From NCBI RefSeq assembly GCF_001638985.1, contig NW_017265135.1, positions 921,223 to 985,222 of the forward strand: 64,000 nt of DNA, given 5' to 3'. The stretch is from Phycomyces blakesleeanus NRRL 1555(-). Taxonomy: Eukaryota; Mucoromycota; Mucoromycetes; Mucorales; Phycomycetaceae. Position numbers and translations under genes: made by a program. Positions 23,160 through 35,102 of this stretch are shown piece after piece. The notes under the pieces were generated by a model that had not been told where the DNA came from, did not search any database, and saw only the letters and a list, made by a program, of their open reading frames with translations. Each line of letters starts with the position of its first letter. Within the stretch, counting starts at the first letter, position 1.

Positions 23160-24437
23160 TGAAACTCATCTCTAAAAGCCCAGTGAGGGAGAAGGGACGT
23201 CAATCTAGGCAGGACTGCTAAAACAGCATCTCTACCAAAGGACTTCTTCAACATCTGGCGAATTGAAGTCTATCCAATTACGCATAAAATCATCAACAAC
23301 CATAAGAAAGTGATTGTACTAAATACAAATAAGTGATTAATCAAAGTTCTGTTTCATTTAAATCCATAAAAAAACAAAAAAAGCTATATACAATAATGTA
23401 AACAAAAGAAACTACCTCATCGCTTCTCCAACTTAGACGCACTGTATGAACCGCACGGTTGCTCGAGACTCCAGACATATTGTCTTCAGATTCACCCTCA
23501 GACATTGCTTCTTTCTGTACGAGTCCATCATAGCTCTTACCCACCTTCACATCAATTTCAGCCTTGAATTTATGGTAGGTCAGCTTGCGACAGTCAAAAT
23601 TCTAGATTATAAATGTATTAATATGAATACATTTAATTTGCAATCAAAATATACTTCTAACATACATCGGTCTCTCGACCTGCTTTTCTTGACTGAGAAT
23701 TTGTCTTTTTGCACACTTCATAGGATTCCTTGACTTGGCGTCTCGTTCCACAAAAGTTTGTGTAGATACAATTGCTAATATTGGCCTGTCAAACACTAGT
23801 CCCAACAACCTTTGGAGCCAGGTATGCATGAAGGTCATGCATCAGCTGTCTGTTGGGTGGAAGTCTGTAATCAACTTTAACATCCCAACTGCACTTGCTG
23901 TTGTTAGCTGCAACTAGTTCTGGCTTATTTGATTTGAAGTTGTGTTTCTTCAACTCTCCTCGGATAAGAGCCTATACTTAGTGTGAGATATTATGTTGAT
24001 GAACTACTGTACATCTCAACACTTACTAAAACTCTAGTGCAATCCTGTTTACTAAGTTCACCAGCGTTTGCACCAGTAAGAACCACTGGACTAACAGAAG
24101 GAGCAACAGAAGGAGCAACAGAAGGAGCAGCAGAAGAGATACCAAAAAAAGCCTCAGAAGGTGTTGTATACCAATCCAGAGTAGAACCAATGGAAGAAGC
24201 TGCGAAAGAGACAGAAGCAGAAGCAGGTATAGTAGTAGGAGCAATAACTGCAAGAAGTTCTCCAGAGGCATCGGCAACGCTATCAAGTATTTCCAATGAA
24301 TCTTTGTTCCCCTTGATGACAATGCCAATGTTTGAATCCATGGTCTTGAGACTTTCCTCCATAGCGGTGCGCCTTCTTAAAAGCTCAGTATATTCCGGGG
24401 ATGGAGCTGGGACAATTGACTGACGATTGTTAACCAT
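23160..24437 (-). pseudogene. Companion gene of element A (family-1 accessory ORF)
   Basis: Convergent with transposase A. I do not recognise its family. Exon 1 runs from the ATG at 24437 (MVNNRQSIVPAPSPEY) to donor GTAAGT at 24026 and includes repeats SVAPSVAPSV. Exon 2 starts at 23971 (ALIRGELKKHNFKSNK) and aligns with NLINRRMWARNFRSND of element B. It is disrupted by TGA after VVGTSV. A later exon has MSEGESED...VRLSWRSDEV ending at an intron donor near 23416, the motif shared with B and C. The final exon region (~23160-23320) is poorly conserved. Role unknown; in plant CACTA elements the second gene (TnpA) binds subterminal repeats, a possible analogy only. Confidence 0.6.
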
Positions 24438-24470
24438 GGTCTGAAAGCTATCTAATAAAATGTTATACAT

Positions 24471-26272
24471 GAGTTGATTGTTAATTATATTTGTTTTATA
24501 TATCTATTCATTGTATATATAGAGTGTTATTAACATACAAAAGAAGTTAGGTGTTAAGCAAAAGAATAAAGTGTAGTTAATGGAAAGATGGTAAAAGTAA
24601 AAGCAAGAACCCATTTATTATATTACACTTGTTGCTGTAAATACTCAGAATTTCTTTAATACATGTATCTCTATTAATACTTTCTGGAATTAACAGGGTG
24701 CAAATCGGCTTTGAACATGCTTTTTTCAACTCAATCCAATATATGATTTCTGTCTTTTGGCCTTTTGGCCCTTTGGTCTTTTGTTCTTTTTGTTTTTTTT
24801 TTTTCATTTACAAGTTTTCTCTTTTTTCTCTCTTTCCAACATTTATTATATTCACAGATTTTCTTGGTAAGATATCTTATTCTTTAATATTATATATATA
24901 TATATATAACTAAAATGATAATAATTGTTTTCTATTACTACAGACACTTGCGTTTTGTTACCTTCTGATGCATCCCCTTCACAATGTTCATCCAGATTAG
25001 CTAAAGTTAGTAAATATATTTTATGCCGTCATCCTATAAAATTATTCTGACTTTTTCCTTTCTTTTGTATAGGTCATATCGCTGAAATTACTCTCTACTA
25101 TTAAACACAGTTATGAACATGGTAATATTTTATTTTATTTCAATCTATCTCTTTTTAATAAGCACACGGCTTAACCTAATTTCTATTATAGATGAACCTT
25201 CCTCTCATGAGCACATTGCGAATCAAGAACTTTTATTTTATACGAGTGTCATTGACATGATAATTTTTTTTTGTACATATAACAATATTATTTATTTTGT
25301 ATATTAATTGTATATCATTTACTGAAGACAATATTAGCATCTCCTATGTACTCTCTTGGTCTGCAAATAAATCCTTTTGCTTTGGGTAGGTAAATGAAAT
25401 ATTCTACCACACAGTTCACAAAAAATAATTTTTTTTCAGCATTTTTATAGCCAAATAAAGTATATTGAGTACTATGGTTCGCATTCATGACGCCTTTTCT
25501 TTTTGTCTCTGGTAAGCTACTATATTGCAAGCATAATTACATATATATATATATTCTTAATATCCACGATTTCTTGTTCAAACAGCTAACACTTTTCTAA
25601 TTTCATAGAACAACCGTTTACAAGCAAGCAACACACAACTGGGCTTTTCTCTGAGAGATATTGTTTGGAGAATACTTGTTTTATCAGAAAATTAGCCATT
25701 TCAAATTGTATGAAGGATAGAACACTAGCCAGAATGTTCCTAAATATTAAATATAACCACTGTACTATAAATCTAAGAATATTCTTTTCTTTCTAATAAA
25801 AACAAAATAAACCAATAATTATTATAAATAAATTAAAGATTGGAGAAGTGTATGGAAGCAAACAGTACAAGAAGAAGTCTCTAAGATTGGATAAAATAAA
25901 TTCAAATACAACAAAACCCTGTAAAAACTGGCATATCCATAAATTAAACAATGTAAAAACTGGCATATCCGTATAACCAATCTTTCATTTATCGTTCTTT
26001 TAATTAGAAAGCGGTGGGATATATTACAACAAAACGTAATTCTGAGTTGCCGTTTTAGTGCATGTGGTAAAAACCCATATACAGAAAATGCAAACACATC
26101 CTACTATCCTGCTGTTCTGACCTTTTCCTATGTTCGAAAGTTGGTCTTACCACCTATGAGTAAGCCAGCTTCATACACTTGTAAAAACTATCTGATCGCA
26201 TCGTAAAACCTGGTCTTTTCACATAATTAATTACAGTTTTATACATAAGAAAACTGCACCTCTTTTCCAGTG
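24471..26272. other. Right subterminal region of element A
   Basis: 1.8 kb of AT-rich non-coding sequence between the companion gene start and the right terminus. B and C have similar spacers of 1.7-2.0 kb. It contains a duplicated TGTAAAAACTGGCATATCC (~25920 and ~25952). I see no gene. Confidence 0.5.
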
Positions 26273-26344
26273 ATTTGAAGAGCTATTGTAAGGCAAATGA
26301 CAGGAACTGCATTCATGAGAGGAGATCTTTGTAATTCGAACCAT
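26273..26344 (-). pseudogene. Transposase F, first exon cut off by element A
   Basis: The minus-strand ATG at 26344 opens MVRITKISSHECSSCHLPYN... When element A and one copy of the ATT duplication are ignored, this frame runs straight into 19594 downward, completing a Cys-Cys motif followed by YQNRCLKKL. That segment corresponds to the YHCDQC..YQKLQNHK finger of element E. The divergent companion gene starts 338 bp away at 26682. Confidence 0.72.
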
Positions 26345-26681
26345 ATTTTGGAGTAAGTAAAGAAAAATAAAAAGAACTTTTGTTATATAAGTGATTGTAG
26401 AAGTAATTGCTTTCTGAATGAATATGTTTATACTTTATTATATCAATGTAATGATGGCATAGATAATTCGAATGTACGCTTGTAATATTAAAAGGGTAAC
26501 TCTATACCATCATTCTAAAATTACTAGATCAATAATTCTTCAAGAGTAGCCAATAGATTTGGACAAATAATTTGAAACTAAGAATTTGGAGCTAATAATT
26601 TGAAACTAATAATAGTTTTAGGGAAAAAATTTCCTCTTTCTTTCTTTTTCTATAACAAACTCATTAATTTTTTTTACTATT

Positions 26682-27330
26682 ATGAATAATATAGATAATT
26701 CAGTGATTCAGTTGTTGCAAGGCATTCAAGACGCGCTTATTTCTCTAAAGAATGGTCAAGAAGCATTGGAGAAAAAACAAGATATAATACAACTCGAAAT
26801 AACAAGTCTTTGCAATGAATTGAAAGATTGAAAACTTCCGGATAATACTATTGTAGCTTCTATCAATGTAAATAAATACTATAATAATTAAAGCCTTGTC
26901 AATTAATATCAGCTACAATAGATATCTACTGACTCTATCCCAAGACCAGTACCAAACATCTGTAATATAAATTCCAATCATGTATTACATATGATTAAGC
27001 AAGACCTAGGAATAAGTCCAACCGCAGAAGTCAAGGGGGCTATCAACACTTGCACCAAGCATATTTGTGATCAGCTTGCTGCTCTTTTGTCTGTTTAGAT
27101 TCTCGGGCCCAATCCAAGCTGGACATCTATCCTTCAAGAGGAACGGACCAGAATGTGTATCAGTCATTCACACGCGCTCAAGAATTATGGAATTGATTTC
27201 ACCAGATGTCATAAAAACTGGGCATCAATCACAAAGGTTAGTCAGTTATAGAGAAGTCATAGAAAGCAACACCTCTCTGGTAAGTTTATATCAGGTAGGT
27301 ATAATAAACTTTATACTAAATATGAAAATA
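26682..27330 (+). pseudogene. Companion gene of element F (family-2 accessory ORF)
   Basis: Starts MNNIDNSVIQLLQGIQDALI at 26682, resembling the start of E's companion (7413), a probable coiled coil; TGA at 26829. An intron (GTAAATAAAT..AATATCAG) leads to a block encoding ISPTAEVKGAINTCTKHICDQLA, TAG, and then GPNPSWTSILQEE..ALKNYGIDFTRCHKNWASI. A diverged copy of the region ~27100-27540 lies in reverse in element H at about 38780-39250. It is transcribed away from the transposase. Function unknown. Confidence 0.5.
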
Positions 27331-27868
27331 TGAAATTATTCAAATGATATTTAGCCAATACAATTAATGAATAAAGAATTGTTCTTTTTATAACAACCAA
27401 TAAAAACATTTTTAAATAAAAATCCTCTATGATATAAAACTTTTTTGCCCAATTAAAACTGTGAACAAATCTGAATATATATAAATGAGAGCCATTTAAG
27501 AGAATGTTTTTGTTGAAATGACCAATACAATTTAAGCATATACTATGATAGAATGTATTTTATCCAATTAAAATAATTATAAAAACCAAAATAATATTTT
27601 ATTACCAATTAAAAAACTTTTTTCTTTCATTCATACCAATAGAAACCTTTTTCTATTCTTTTACTATCAATTAAAATAAGGGTATAGCAGATGGGTAAAT
27701 ATAGCGGGATATGAATAAAACCTAACATCAATAAGCTAACAGCAATTAAAATATATTACATAAAAAGAAACTAGAGATTCCACTGTGATTCGCAAGAATC
27801 ACCAGCTCAATTCCAAGCTGAATCTCCAGCTTAATCTCCAGCTGAATCCCCACATTTTTCCTATAGTG
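27331..27868. other. Right subterminal region of element F
   Basis: Non-coding. CCAATTAAAA/ACCAATA-like words recur from 27350 to 27680. Near the terminus, three copies of an ~15-bp motif (CAGCTGAATCTC and variants) lie at 27805-27850, just inside the TIR. These are plausible subterminal transposase-binding repeats. Confidence 0.5.
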
Positions 27869-27994
27869 ACAAAAGAATTAGAAAGCATGTAGCTTAACAA
27901 AAGTAGAATAGAAACCGAAACAGACATTTATAATGGCTGAGTAGGTTTAGAAAAGATATAAAAGAGGGCATTATTTCATTCAATAAAAGTTATT

Positions 27995-28165
27995 TATCTT
28001 TCTAAACTAATACTGCGCATTATTGGCAGTAGTTATTATTTATATTTAATTAAAGAAATAGTCATTATACTGCGGTTAATGCTCAGGAAGATATTACTGT
28101 GCATAAAGAAGTACTGCGGTTAACTATCTTCAGATTTTACGGATTCATCAAAATAATGTCCGACA
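27995..28165 (-). repeat. Partial LTR2 near tRNA-Asp
   Basis: Matches the 3' half (plus-strand sense) of the Ty3-2 LTR, from TTCTAAACTAATACTGCGC to ATGTCCGACA. The other half has diverged or is missing. The terminus at 28165 is joined directly to an inverted LTR2 end snippet. Confidence 0.7.
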
Positions 28166-28196
28166 AAAGGAAGACCAACTCAGATCGGGAACGACA
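28166..28196 (+). repeat. LTR2 terminal footprint beside tRNA-Asp
   Basis: Thirty-one bases, AAAGGAAGAC..GGGAACGACA, match the element-sense 3' end of LTR2, in opposite orientation to the adjoining partial LTR. It lies 27 bp from the tRNA-Asp 3' end. A similar snippet adjoins tRNA-His at 316-348. Confidence 0.65.
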
Positions 28197-28223
28197 CGAC
28201 AGTAACATAATTAAGTAAAACTA

Positions 28224-28295
28224 CTCTCCGACCGGGAATTGAACCCGGGTCTCCCGCGTGACAGGCGGGGATACTCACCACTATACTATCGAAGA
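28224..28295 (-). tRNA. tRNA-Asp (GTC)
   Basis: Minus-strand acceptor stem TCTTCGA/TCGGAGA with one T-G pair. D arm TAGTATAGTGGTGAGTAT, anticodon stem CCCGC/GCGGG with loop CTGTCAC (anticodon GTC), and T arm CCGGG-TTCAATT-CCCGG. All arms fold; 72 nt. Confidence 0.93.
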
Positions 28296-28949
28296 ACATG
28301 TTTACTTATTAGATTGCGCTAAACAAACAAATCCATAGCCATACAATATAAAAACAGGCAAAGAAGTATACTTGATAATAAAGAAGTATCACTATGACAA
28401 ATAGGGGCGGTTTTTTGCATTTGTGACTTTGTTTTTGGCCTATAATAATTAAAAAATCACCAAAAATTCAAAATAAAACAAGAAAATCTATGTTTTTTGA
28501 AAAGGTTGATGTTGTGGGAAGAAAATAAAGCAAAATATAATATACACAAAAGAATTTGTGAGAACTTGTGTAGGTTGTTTATTTCAAAAGAAAAGTAAAG
28601 AATAATAAAATTCGATTGTTTTTCTACACGGAACTATCCACTAATATTTATATGTTTTTCTAATTTATAATTCAGTGTGTGCTTAAGTAATCTTTATCAC
28701 GATGAGTCATCTTCCAAGAGTATTGTTCTTCTGGAAAGATCCAGAAAGACCAATTGATATGATACTTCTCCAGTCAGATCAGTCCAAGAGTTTTGGTAAA
28801 GAAGAGCATTTATGCTATTGGTAATATTTTAGTATTCCGACCCAGATACTCAGGTAATGTTTCATAATATTAAATAGTTGTAGTTGTAGTCTCTCAATTA
28901 ACACTGCAAAAAAATGGCCGATTCCCATACGTGATAGGATGTAAAATTC

Positions 28950-30588
28950 TGTGTGATTTTTGAAATACATTCCGAATATTATACAACAATTCTCAGAATG
29001 ATAGGAAAACTAGCTACTAAATATTAAACACCTAGATTCTATGGATAGAATGGGTCTGTGCGCGGTCATAGAGTTCTGTTATATCTCATTATATCCGAAA
29101 CCTTAATTGAATTCCAAGTTTTTTTTTTCTAGTAAAACGTTACATTTATTTTGTGTATTGCCTATTTATTTTTGTTTCGGACTCATTCAAGAAGGTGTAT
29201 ATTTCAACAATCTTCTGATGATAGCTCAACTATCTTCTGGCAAGTATCAATCTTATTGGACGGGTACTCCATTTACAATTTGAATTTCATTATTTGATTG
29301 ATCAAAAAATATACTTCTTGTACTTTTATTTAAAAATAGTTCACGGGAAATAGTTTACAAATGGGTTTTTATTTTATTTTATTAAAAAAATCTCAAAATA
29401 GGTTCTCTAATAATCGGCCTTGGATAGTTGGCATTTGGTCTGGGCATTTGATCCAGACATTTGACATTGGGTCTTTGTTTTGCATTCTCGGTTTTGGGTT
29501 CTTGATTTTGGGTACTGCGATTCTACCTTGATCATTAATAATATCTCTTACCTTTCGGGATAAATAAATGGGAATACTGCAATACCTCTTTGAATATTAA
29601 GGGAAGGGGCAGAATCTTGGGATGACCAAAATCGATTTTGTCATTTTCAAAACATGTGTGTACAGACCAGATTTATTCTTTGGAAATAGAGGATCATATT
29701 GCTACGGATAGCATTTATATAATTGTTGGTGTACTCCAAGTATTCCTAATAGAAAGGGAAAAAAATATGATTAGTATGAGAGAATAATAATTATAAAGTC
29801 TTGCTTACCAGAAAAAGTGATTCTTTGGCATCCTTTTAATGCGTGCGTGCAAAAGAGAGATAGAGAAAATCTAATAAATTCAAAATGATAATGAAGAAAG
29901 TATAACGTTAATATAAGTGATTAGAAGATATTCTATTAAAGCTTACCATGTTTATTTCCATCATTAGCTTTTGATGGTTGTCATGATCATCGTTTTGCAT
30001 CTAAAGATTAATAAGCTGATGATTAGCATCGCGCAATAAAAGTTGTTTGCTTTCTTATTCACCTTTGTAAGCCAGTGTGTTATGTTAACTCGTGCAGGAA
30101 GCCCTACATAATAAAGACAATAGAAGTTTTTTAGTGTTAATAATCATGTAAAATAAAGTAAAAAGAAAATATTAAGTATTTACCATAGTGTAGAAAAAGA
30201 AGCAAAAGTAAACAGTATAAGAGAAAGAGAGAGAACAAAAAAAAAGAAAATAAAAAAAAAGAAAAATAAAAAAACAAATTGTAAGAGTAGTGAATAAGCT
30301 CATTCTGTTCTCAGAATTTATTAGGGTCTATTATAATTTAAAATGTGTGTCCCTATAATTTTTTCTTTTGTTGCTGTACACCCAAGAAGTATTGGGACAT
30401 ATAAATACTACTTCTATTTGCCAGATTATTATATCTTCCCTCACATTTTATTAGAAACCTCACATACTATTACTGTGCTTTACCATGTATGTTTGTATAA
30501 TTAAAATAATATTTCATAATATTCTTCTATATATGCTTTATTTATTTATATTTATTTATTTTTTAAAAAATATGTAAATATCTGTAGC
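28950..30588. other. Left subterminal region of element B
   Basis: Non-coding, AT-rich. It includes a G/T-rich stretch of repeated TTTGG(G/T)(T/C)CT words (29410-29515) and a purine-only tract (30190-30290). No gene is seen. Confidence 0.45.
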
Positions 30589-31867
30589 ATGCCTTCCAAT
30601 GCCACTAGAAAATCAGGACGCAAAGGCAAACAGAATGCCCAAGGAACACTTAGCTGTGTTGCTGCCGGCCGGATTGAGCAACGTGAGATTGCTCCAAGAG
30701 TATCGCCACTTGCAGCTGGTCCAAGTGGGGCAGAGGCTCCTGGAATGACTGTCGAGTCCCTAACGCAGGTTATGGCAGCCATCAACATGATGTACGATCG
30801 TACTGTCGAAGCCAACACTGGAATTCGTTTTCTGGTCGATGCTCACAACCAAGCCATTGCCCAGCAAGCTCTTGTTGCATCTTCTGTAACTCAGGGAGTA
30901 ACTGCCGCCAATGTGTCTACAAATAGACACACCAAAGGCGAAATGCATGCAATTGTTCTGGTATGATTTTTTCTGACTTCATGATTTAACACACTACCTA
31001 AATAATAATAATAATAATCATATAGAATCTCATCAATAGGAGAATGTGGGCGAGAAACTTCCGTTCGAATGATTCTGAGCTTGTTGCTGAAAACAAAAGC
31101 CGCAGGCGATGGAACACGGATGAGAGGATCGATCATCCTGACAATGTTGAGGTGATTAATTACCTCCGACAGTATATCGTTGCCCAGCCTCGCACAGCTG
31201 GGTTCTGGGAGGATATGATAGTGCAGAAAATAAAAAACAATTACAAGACATGTTTTCGTGCTGTCAACGCAACCCCCGAGCAAGCGTCTTCCAAAAGGCG
31301 CAATAATCATATCAACAGCCGTCGCATTGAGGTAAAATTACAAACAAAAAAAAGAAATTAAATATTTTGCATTCTGTTCTAATCATTTTAAAATATATCT
31401 AGATTCACTTGCGTCATGTTGATACCTACATTAACAATTGGCTAGCAAGACACTAAGATGGGATACAAGCCAGGTAACCCTGATGAGATGGCATACTTGC
31501 ATCTCCTCGAGAAGAGTGTGATGTCTGATGGTGAATCGGAAGATGAGGACGTCACTCCTATAATCTGTGTGCAGGTTTTGCAGGTTGCTCGTCCTAGTTG
31601 GAGAAGTGCTGAGGTAATTTTTTTTAAAGGTGTACACTATAATATATTTCTATAAAAAGATGACTGTACAGAAATAAACTAACTAATTATACATAGCTGA
31701 ATAGGCTTATTCAGTTCATTGATTTCTTGGCAGCAGAGAATGACAAGAAGATTGCAACACCACAATCAAAGCAAAGAATGCTCAGATACCTAAAAACCAT
31801 TGCGGTCACTCCTGTCCCCGGTCACCTGACCGCGATCCTTCCTGTCTGGACAATTCAAAACCAATAA
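30589..31867 (+). pseudogene. Companion gene of element B, four exons, one frameshift
   Basis: Exons 30589-30960, 31026-31331, 31403-31613 and 31697-31867, all with GT..AG borders and phase-0 junctions. Exon 1 starts MPSNATRKSGRKGKQNAQ, basic, then helical. Exon 2 is basic and carries RNFRSND and NNYKTCFRAVNA. Exon 3 has the family motif MSDGESEDED...VARPSWRSAE at its 3' end. Exon 4 has LIQFIDFLAAEND and ends VWTIQNQ. Exon 3 is 211 nt, one more than a multiple of three, and reads TAA near 31454; a single-base insertion at ~31440-31457 explains both. It is convergent with transposase B (91 bp between stops). I do not recognise the family. It is probably a DNA-binding accessory protein (inference). 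Confidence 0.72.
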
Positions 31868-31958
31868 AAACAAACAATTTGCTCTCTTTTTTTTTCACTG
31901 TCATATTAAAAAAATTGAATAATATTATTAGAAAGAAAAGAAGGGATAATTATATATT

Positions 31959-34900
31959 TTAAAAGTAAAGTTTTCTAGGCAAAGGAACAATAAGTTTTTT
32001 GCTGATATTTCGTAATGTTGTATGGTCAACAATTGCAACAGGAAGGAGAATTCGGTGCACTGGCAAGATGCTTTGAAAGTCAGGCAAAGAAAACGCAACA
32101 TCCCATATTTCTACGCCTGCAATTTTTCTACTTGTCTCCCTGGAAGCCTTGTACCATTTTACATAAGCAAATGTATGTTGGCTACTTTGGGGTGTTCTGT
32201 GATGTGGAGTAGAAACAAGTGGACTAAATGAATGAACAAATAGGTATTGAATCTCTCCGACATACGCATACTTTGCTCCGTTTCGACCTTCTATGAACAT
32301 TGCTTGTATATATGATCCTCTTCCATTCGTACCTCTACTTCCCTTGAATGTCTGGCCAAGGAGGTTGACGGATTTGAGCATTTCGATCCAGTCATTGACG
32401 AAAGCTGTATCTTGAATCACGTCTTTGCAACTGGAGATAGTGGGATTGTTGTAAACAGCTTGGTAATATCCTACCAAACAATCATACTCCTGTCTTGGCA
32501 TCATCTCATATGCTTTTTTTTGCAAGGGCAGCGCTGATGGCGGCAAAGGCTCGTTACCACGAATTGACAAGTTCGGATTTTCAGCAGCATCAAGAAAGTC
32601 TGGTAGAGAGAACCAATTGTACAAGGCGGTGCTAGTTGTAGAATCAGCAGGTCTATAACCAGTTACCAATTTATCGAAGATGCCGGAGAAATTGAATGGA
32701 CCAGATGTCTTCAAGAAATTGTGAACAAAATCGCCTTTACGGGTATCTTCAATGAATGTTTTCATGTATGTCATTTCAAAGCCGCTCCTTCTGTTGGTAT
32801 TGATATTCTTTAGGACGCTGTTGTATCGCTCGAAACTAAAGAGCCAGTACCCATAAACAGGCCCAAAGTCCTTGATTGTGTCGCGAAGATGAAGATGGAG
32901 ATGCATGTTTGGAGATAACAGATCCTTGCTATACAGCCTTTCACAACCTTTACCGAACTTCTCAAGTGCTATGTGTGCTGACTGTACATCATCTTCGGAA
33001 ACATTTGGCTTGGTAAGGAAACGGCAGGCATTCACAAAAAACATCCAATTCTCAAACTTTTGCTTTGGTAATACACCTTGTAGAGCCACTGGAGAGTATA
33101 CCAGACACCACGATTTCCACTCGTCTGCCTTCATAAAGGGAAATCCCTTTGAAATCTTTGATCTTAGCATGGTGTAATCAGGCGGCAATGTCATGTTTTC
33201 AACGATTTTCTGCATGGCAACGAGTTTTTTATTGTCAATTAGACCATCTGCAACCCATTTCTCTATCATCCTCTTGGCTGTGCCTAAGAAGAGATTGTGC
33301 ATTGGATCAATGATCGTGCAGCGGACAATGTCAAAGTACTGGAGACGATGCAGTTCGGACCAGCGAACACCATTTTCAACTTCAAGACGATGTCTCTCAG
33401 CTTCAGTGGTTGCATTCCTCCAGACCTCAGCATCCTTACAATTATCATTCTTAGTGCGAAGGAGCCACTTTGAGAAATCAAATCCAGAATAATCGACAGA
33501 GCTCGTTCCAGCTAATCGGGAGAATTGGCGATTACATTTGTGGCATGCGTTTGTACTGGTATGGGACGTGAATCCACACACTTTTCGGGCAGCAGGGATG
33601 TCGCAGGCAACCATAAACAGAGCAGCGTGGATGGTGGTACCATTTGGGCATTGATATGTCTGGACTCTGACTCCCTTGTACAACTTTTCTAATTCGTCAA
33701 CCAGAGGTCTGAGGTACGAATTTATCTCGGATGTTTTTGCTTCTTTCGGACCTGGCATTAACCCAACGAGAATGACATTTTCTTTCTTGAATCTTACACT
33801 TCGAGGAAGATTGTTTACAGCCAGGTAAATTGCACCACACGAATATGTCACACCGTCAAATGGCTGGAACCAGTCAATGTTTAAGGTCAACATCAGTGAG
33901 CGGTTGCCATGAACAAAGGGAATTCCATTGGTGTCTTTCAAATCCTTCCACATCAAGCCATCGTACACATCGAACATAGTATTCTCAGCCTTCGGGCTAC
34001 GGTTCCACGAGTCGATTTGGGTTTCAAAATCAGGCCGAGAAAAGAGAGCTTTGATCGAATTCTGAACAGAGTGATACACATATGTTCTTTTTGGAATGGA
34101 CGACTGATTTCCCGACTTGAACAAACTATTACCGCACATTGAGTTATTCCCAAATTTATCAAAGATACAGAAGTGGGGTGTTGATTCATTGTTCTCATAT
34201 ATGCTGTGACATTCGCTACAAGAAACATATTTCTTTATACCATCTGTAAAGGTATTGAATCCTGCCATGCTTTTGAGACCAGGGATGCTAACTGGGAGAT
34301 GGAATGGATCTCTGAAAAGCTTCAGTATTTTGTTCATGATGGCAATAAGACGAATGGCACCTTCATTGACGACATACAAGGATACAAAGAGTGCAAGGAC
34401 CTGTACAATAAAACGATAGATGAAACTCAATTCTGAGTTGAATTCAGGAAAGTTGTCTTTTTTAAAAAAAAATTAATTTCTATTATTTTATACAGCAGAA
34501 CCCAATATCCATTATGAAAGTGTGCAAACCTTCACTATCAAGCATGTCATTCTCACTGGAATTGTCTTTGCAACCGCCAGAATCAAGATCAGAGTTAAAC
34601 TCTTCATTCTCATAACCAAAGACAGCATCGGATTCTGAGAGAGGTAAGACTCGAATAGGCTCTTGTGTCTCCATGTCTACTTCTATACTGGTGTCCATTT
34701 CTACCGGAACCATAAAAGAAGTTAGAGCAAATAAAAATAAAAATAAAAATATATATTTTTACCATCAAAGTCATAATCCATATCATAATTATTGTCTATG
34801 GCCACCGAGTTCTGTTCATCATTGTTGATAACTTCAGGAACATAGCTTACAGTAGTTTCGACTGATCTCTTAATAATCACTACATTACATATGTTATTAA

Positions 34901-35102
34901 ATCGAAAATATAAATATAAATATAATTAAAACATAAAAGAAAATTCCCTACCTCTATTACGAAAGATGTTCATTCCAGCATCGTCTCTTCTTTTATGAAA
35001 ATTAAATGTCTGTACAGACACTGTATCTGATCCTCCACATCTTGTCTTGCAAACAGAACATTTGCATTCTTTTGTTTTGTTTGATTTACGGGTTGGTGCC
35101 AT
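31959..35102 (-). CDS. Intact family-1 Tnp2-type CACTA transposase (element B)
   Basis: Four exons on the minus strand: 35102-34952, 34879-34763, 34700-34530 and 34456-31959. All introns are GT..AG and the phases join to one 978-codon frame. Exon 1 has a Cys cluster ECKCSVCKTRCGG and FNFHKRRDD. Exons 2-3 are acidic. Exon 4 carries CSECHSIY, LTLNIDWFQPFD, LMPGPKEAKTSEINSYLRPLVDEL, MVACDIPAARKVCGF..HKCNRQF (a C2HC-like cluster), TIIDPMHNLFLGTAKRM, MKADEWKSWC and GYWLFSFERYN. It ends VPLPRKLYF. In the family this protein binds the CACTG ends and cuts and rejoins DNA through a DDE site; the conserved D and E residues in the listed blocks are candidates. It could act in trans on A, C and D. Confidence 0.9.

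Larger units (their letters stand above)
19595..26272 (+). mobile_element. Family-1 CACTA element A, nested in F
   Basis: The left end is CACTAGAAAAACATACGGG; the right end on the minus strand is CACTGGAAAAGAGGTG. ATGTA lies 26 bp in from both ends. Both ends abut the triplet ATT (19592-19594, 26273-26275). Excision restores the reading frame of F's first exon, which independently supports the boundaries. It carries a plus-strand transposase with three stops and a convergent companion gene. Length is 6678 bp. Confidence 0.85.
16453..27868 (-). mobile_element. Family-2 CACTA element F (contains nested element A)
   Basis: The left end is CACTATGGGAAAAA; the right end, read on the minus strand, is CACTATAGGAAAAA (terminus 27868). 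Both are flanked by the triplet ACA (16450-16452, 27869-27871), the 3-bp duplication expected of CACTA elements. Inside are a minus-strand Tnp2-type transposase pseudogene and a divergent companion gene at 26682. Element A (19595-26272) is inserted in the transposase first exon. Without A the element is about 4.7 kb. Confidence 0.88.

Noticed and set aside
24577..25530. Short frames with poly-Lys or Phe runs between 24.5 and 25.5 kb
   Set aside because: They derive from homopolymer and AT-rich tracts in element A's subterminal region and have no conserved motif.
26051..26063. Alternative right terminus for element A (CACTAAAACGG on the minus strand, ending 26060)
   Set aside because: It aligns with the left TIR moderately, but flanks (ATT/CAT) do not match. 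The terminus at 26272 gives a perfect ATT duplication and restores F's reading frame.
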